NCBI RefSeq assembly: GCF_937958065.1
Contig: NZ_CALFXI010000119.1
Location: 1-64,000, forward strand
Source: an uncultured Steroidobacter sp.
GTDB taxonomy: Bacteria; Pseudomonadota; Gammaproteobacteria; Steroidobacterales; Steroidobacteraceae
Length of the DNA: 64,000 nt
Direction of reading: 5' to 3'
Under the pieces are notes generated by a model that did no database searches, was not told where the DNA came from, and saw nothing but the letters and a program-made list of their open reading frames with translations. The position numbers and the translations under genes are program-made. This document shows positions 61,143 through 64,000 of the stretch, piece by piece. Each line of letters starts with the position of its first letter. The stretch's first letter is position 1.

Positions 61143-62105
61143 TCACTCAGACGACGACTCAGACGACTCCGACTTCCGGTCGTGCAATGGCGTGAAGGGC
61201 ACGGGCGGTTCGGTGGGATGATCGTATTGTCCCTTGCCGACCTGGCTGGAGACATGAGTCACGCCTTTGACCTTCGCCCAGGCTCGCGCATCGTCGGGCC
61301 CCGAGGCAATGACCAGCAAGCGGCGATGCCCCAGGTCGCCGAACTTCTTGGCCGCCTGCTTCTCGTGGAACTTCGAGCCGACCTTGGGATGTTCGAGCAT
61401 GATGCCGTCCACGTAACGCTCACCTTCCGCGCCCCGCGACTTGCCATCGCCCAGGTCCCACACACCATTGGACACGATGATGAACTCCGGATTGATCGCT
61501 CGTCGCCGCTCATCCAGCCGTCGTACCAGATCGACGTTGCCCTCCGCCCAGGTGTCCTTTTCCTGCTGCGACCAGTCGTCCCAGTCGGCAAGCTTGTTCC
61601 AGGGCCGTGCGCCCATGGAATCGAGAAACACGCCATCGACCTTGCCGTCGCGCATCATCTGTTCCACGTAATCGACCACGTGTTTGATCCAGGGCGAGCC
61701 GGGCCGCATGTCGGTCATGTGAGTCTTCGGATAACTGACTCGTTCGCCTTCGCGCGGAAACGGCCATAGCGGCACACGCGATTGGTCCTTCATGTACAAG
61801 TCGTTATCGAGCTTGCACACGCGCACATCCGGCCGTTCGGTGGGAGCGACATACTGCAGGACTTCAGCGCCGCCGCGTCGCGCCTGCTGGAATGCATCGT
61901 CGTTTCGGTTGCAGCGCCCGGCGATGATCATTCCGGTCGGATGCCCGTAAAGGTTCACGTTCGTCGTGTCCTTGAAAGCGATACCGAGTGGATTGATCGC
62001 CTCGGCCCGATACGCACACAACGCCAGAACGGCCGCACACCAGAACACTACGAGCGGCGTGTGCCGGCGCGAAGCAAGACCTTTCGAACGACGCAGAATG
62101 TGCAT
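61143..62105 (-). CDS. Secreted putative glycoside hydrolase (GHL-type TIM barrel)
   Basis: A 320-residue protein with a signal peptide (PLVVFWCAAVLALCAYRAEA) and a mature domain resembling glycosidase-like TIM barrels: MIIAGRCNRNDDAFQQARRG, the strand-end motif DGKVDGVFLDSMGARPW, and INPEFIIVSNGVWDLGDG. The C-terminus is acidic and Ser-rich (KSESSESSSE). The Asp in VFLDSMG is the likely catalytic or binding residue. It is convergent to the cyclase gene by four bases. Substrate unknown. Confidence 0.65.
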   Translation of the reverse strand: MHILRRSKGLASRRHTPLVVFWCAAVLALCAYRAEAINPLGIAFKDTTNVNLYGHPTGMIIAGRCNRNDDAFQQARRGGAEVLQYVAPTERPDVRVCKLDNDLYMKDQSRVPLWPFPREGERVSYPKTHMTDMRPGSPWIKHVVDYVEQMMRDGKVDGVFLDSMGARPWNKLADWDDWSQQEKDTWAEGNVDLVRRLDERRRAINPEFIIVSNGVWDLGDGKSRGAEGERYVDGIMLEHPKVGSKFHEKQAAKKFGDLGHRRLLVIASGPDDARAWAKVKGVTHVSSQVGKGQYDHPTEPPVPFTPLHDRKSESSESSSE

Positions 62106-62169
62106 GTGCCACCCGTTACAGTTTGGGCAACGTCAACGGTGAGGCACTTGCCCGGCGAGAAAGTTCGTT

Positions 62170-62889
62170 TCAGGGAGTCCCAACGATCACACCCAGCCCC
62201 TTCCCCAACCGGGGCGGCTGTGCGATCTGCTGCGGAAACCGACGGTGATATTCGTCCATCCACATCTGGTTGATTTCTTCGGGTGCGGGCATGCCGGCAA
62301 CGCGCATCCAGGTGACGATGGTGTAGCGGTGACCGGAGGTCACGGGGCGCACGCCGTGGATGTAGTTGTGATCGGAAGGGAAACAGACCAGCGTACCGGC
62401 TTCGGGCTCGATGACCAGGTCGAGGGCGGGGAAAAACAACTCGCCGCCGGAATAATCGTCGTTGATGAAGTACACCACCGACAGGTCGCGATCCAGCGTC
62501 TTTTCCCACAGCTCCAGGCCGATGTCGTCCTTGTAGAGCGTTTCCGCATCGACGTGCGGGATGTAGTGGCCGCCGACGCCGTAGTGGAGGATCTGTGACC
62601 GCTCGCAGTCGCGCACTTCGACGTCGTAATACGGGTTGATGATGGAGGCGATGCTGGCGTCATCGATCGCGTGCAGCTTCTTCTCGATGGCCTTGGTGAG
62701 CTTCACCTGCTGGGTATCGCGGATCTGTTTGTTGATCACCCACTCGACTTCGCCCGCCTCGGCGTCGTCCTCGAAATTCGAAACCGGCGAGTCCGTCATG
62801 GCGGCCCGCCGCAAGTAACGGGTCAGCTCCGCGAGATCTTCCGAGCTCACGGCATTTCGCCGCACCAACACACCATCACGCAGGTTCAT
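62170..62889 (-). CDS. 2-oxoglutarate/Fe(II)-dependent oxygenase (prolyl-4-hydroxylase-like)
   Basis: A 239-residue dioxygenase with a P4Hc-type double-stranded beta-helix. Iron ligands are His-x-Asp in HYIPHVDAETLY and the distal His in NYIHGVRPVTSGHRYTIVTW, whose Arg binds 2-oxoglutarate. The middle strand GGELFFPALDLVIEPEAGTL is typical. It lies four bases after the DUF3025 gene, probably co-transcribed. Hydroxylation of a protein or small molecule is expected. Confidence 0.9.
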   Translation of the reverse strand: MNLRDGVLVRRNAVSSEDLAELTRYLRRAAMTDSPVSNFEDDAEAGEVEWVINKQIRDTQQVKLTKAIEKKLHAIDDASIASIINPYYDVEVRDCERSQILHYGVGGHYIPHVDAETLYKDDIGLELWEKTLDRDLSVVYFINDDYSGGELFFPALDLVIEPEAGTLVCFPSDHNYIHGVRPVTSGHRYTIVTWMRVAGMPAPEEINQMWMDEYHRRFPQQIAQPPRLGKGLGVIVGTP

Positions 62890-62892
62890 GGC

Positions 62893-63666
62893 TCAAGAGG
62901 CTATACGGGAAGCCGTGCTCGCAGCAACGCGCGGCGCTCGGAAGACACCGGCATCGTCATAGAAGGCGGGGTTTTCATTGGCGGGCCACCAGTCAGGCAC
63001 GCCGAGCACTGGCAAAGGCAGGAAGTCCTTCGCAGCCAGTCGCGCCGGCACGAGACTCGATGCGATCCCATCGTCGCTCACGTCCTCGACCAGCCAGACA
63101 TGAGCCGTAATCGCCTTGCGCGGCTGCATCAGCTTTTCGAGCAGTGCGTGACCGAAAAGCGCCAATCGTGCCGAGCGCCACTCGGAGCGATGCTCCACGA
63201 ACAGTGCTTTCCAGTTGCGGGAACGCAGCGCTTCGACCAGCACCGCCGGTGCGTGCAATATCGCGGCGTTCTCATCGAACAGTGTCAGAGCATCGCGTAA
63301 CGGGCCACGAGCGCCGGCAGCACCACCTCGCGCCGTGATCTCTTCGGCATGGATCACGTTCAAGCGCCGCTTGGTTTTGGGAAAGCTGAGCCACATCAGC
63401 CCGTTGAACAGATCGTGCAGATTGTCGCGAGTTGGCACGCAGTGGGTGCGAGCGATGAAAGATTCGTAGGGCTCGCCCTCGGGTAACGCGGCCTGCTCGA
63501 CGAACCGCACACCGCCGGCGCCTTGCTCACGCGCGGCATTCAATGCATCAGCCACCGAATCCGACTTCGCAGCTGCGAGTACCGTTCGCGCAACCGGCAC
63601 GTACGGCAGCAGCCAGGGAGCCGGGGTGTTCAAAGCTTCAGCCAGCGAGGCCAATGCGAGCGTCAT
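62893..63666 (-). CDS. DUF3025-domain protein
   Basis: A 257-residue soluble protein. The family pattern is visible in THCVPTRDNLHDLFNGLMWL, FPKTKRRLNVIHAEEI, RSRNWKALFVEHRSEW and HALLEKLMQPRKAITAHVWL. DUF3025 has no assigned activity. It precedes a 2OG oxygenase gene with a 3-bp gap and diverges from a tiny basic gene at 63683. Confidence 0.88.
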   Translation of the reverse strand: MTLALASLAEALNTPAPWLLPYVPVARTVLAAAKSDSVADALNAAREQGAGGVRFVEQAALPEGEPYESFIARTHCVPTRDNLHDLFNGLMWLSFPKTKRRLNVIHAEEITARGGAAGARGPLRDALTLFDENAAILHAPAVLVEALRSRNWKALFVEHRSEWRSARLALFGHALLEKLMQPRKAITAHVWLVEDVSDDGIASSLVPARLAAKDFLPLPVLGVPDWWPANENPAFYDDAGVFRAPRVAASTASRIAS

Positions 63667-63682
63667 ATGGGATGGGGGCGCG

Positions 63683-63829
63683 GTGTCGAGCGTCCTATTC
63701 TACGTGCGGAACCCATCGCGACCGCAAACCGACCCACGCACCGGCAAGCGCCGCAACCTCGGGACCTTCAGAACTCGAGCGGCCGCGGAGAAGCACGAGC
63801 GCGAAGTGCAGTACTTCAAGCGTCAGTGA
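63683..63829 (+). CDS. Tiny basic protein of unknown function
   Basis: A 48-residue protein if started at GTG 63683; the frame is open back to 63626. The body FYVRNPSRPQTDPRTGKRRN continues with LGTFRTRAAAEKHEREVQYF. It is strongly basic and looks like a compact conserved peptide rather than a random frame, with a nucleic-acid-binding character. The start is 16 bp from the divergent DUF3025 start, so the promoter regions overlap. A weak hairpin (GGAAGGT 63841-63847 with ACCTTCC 63859-63865) follows. Confidence 0.55.
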   Translation: MSSVLFYVRNPSRPQTDPRTGKRRNLGTFRTRAAAEKHEREVQYFKRQ

Positions 63830-64000
63830 CGACAGCCTCCGGAAGGTAATCGGCGGACACCTTCCCTGTCGATAAGAGCAAGGTTGCGACGCGCGTCTCA
63901 CTCGGGCCGGGGCAGCGCGCGCCACGTATCTTCCCTACTCAAGGAAACGCTCGAAAGGTCGATGCACGTCAGACACAGCAAGACCAAAGCGGGATCAGCA

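Noticed and set aside
63962..64000. Possible gene start (ATG 63962 with AAAGG upstream) at the right edge
   Set aside because: Only 13 codons are visible, too few to support a gene.
1..64000. tRNA, rRNA, CRISPR arrays, insertion sequences, prophage
   Set aside because: I looked for tRNA-like cloverleaf ends, regularly spaced repeats, transposase or integrase motifs and phage structural genes, and saw none. The phage-holin-family name at 52236 does not imply a prophage.

Overview
The window is a gap-poor, GC-rich chromosomal segment from a Gram-negative proteobacterium, most probably a gammaproteobacterium. The evidence is the lolB/ispE block divergent from hemA-prfA, a 180-kDa-class NAD-glutamate dehydrogenase, an OmpW-like porin, and methanolan-type exopolysaccharide genes (epsE, epsF, epsG, epsL). 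The mix resembles Steroidobacteraceae/Xanthomonadales-type genomes, but that placement is an inference from gene content only. I see no tRNA, rRNA, CRISPR array, transposase, integrase or phage structural gene.

Layout. 1-2624 (minus): TPR lipoprotein, lolB and the first codons of ispE. 2755-6889 (plus): hemA, prfA, an RDD membrane protein and a SpoIIM-like membrane protein. 6867-12176 (minus): an envelope operon of a YciC-like membrane protein, a DUF4129-like protein, a DUF4350 protein, a MoxR ATPase and a DUF58 protein. 12338-15177: a small ribbon-helix-helix regulator, then cystathionine beta-synthase and cystathionine gamma-lyase (reverse transsulfuration). 15223-18327: prmC, ppiB, an OmpW-type porin (minus) and mtgA. 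18331-22143: tyrosine/homogentisate catabolism (hpd, hmgA, FAH-family hydrolase, minus) with a divergent MarR regulator and an operator-like palindrome between them. 22314-25581: 2-oxoacid dehydrogenase E1 alpha, E1 beta and E2. 25693-31531: the large glutamate dehydrogenase and gpmA.

32031-48461 is an exopolysaccharide locus preceded by about 500 bp without a gene. It holds a small secreted protein with a C-terminal membrane tail, the initiating glycosyl-phosphate transferase, EpsE export protein, EpsF, EpsG, a Wzy-like polymerase, four glycosyltransferases, a phosphoribosyltransferase-HAD fusion, a GH16 glycanase on the opposite strand, an acyltransferase, a Wzx flippase and the EpsL outer-membrane barrel. 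Together these suffice for a Wzx/Wzy-type pathway: lipid-linked repeat assembly, acyl decoration, flipping, polymerisation, export and trimming. The PRT-HAD fusion is the most interesting gene. Its domain pair matches what is known for ribofuranose transfer from PRPP into bacterial glycans, so this polymer may contain ribofuranose. The exosortase that usually travels with EpsE/F/G/L is not in the window.

48630-63829 is a mosaic of mostly single accessory genes: a secreted M81 metallopeptidase, a small secreted protein, a methyltransferase, a TonB-like protein, a small four-helix membrane protein, a secreted serine hydrolase behind two FtsX-type ABC permeases that lack an ATPase, an AraC/SDR divergent pair, a cupin, a YdeI-like protein, a cyclase-family protein with an extra N-terminal domain, a GH-like secreted protein, a 2OG-Fe(II) oxygenase, a DUF3025 protein and a tiny basic protein.
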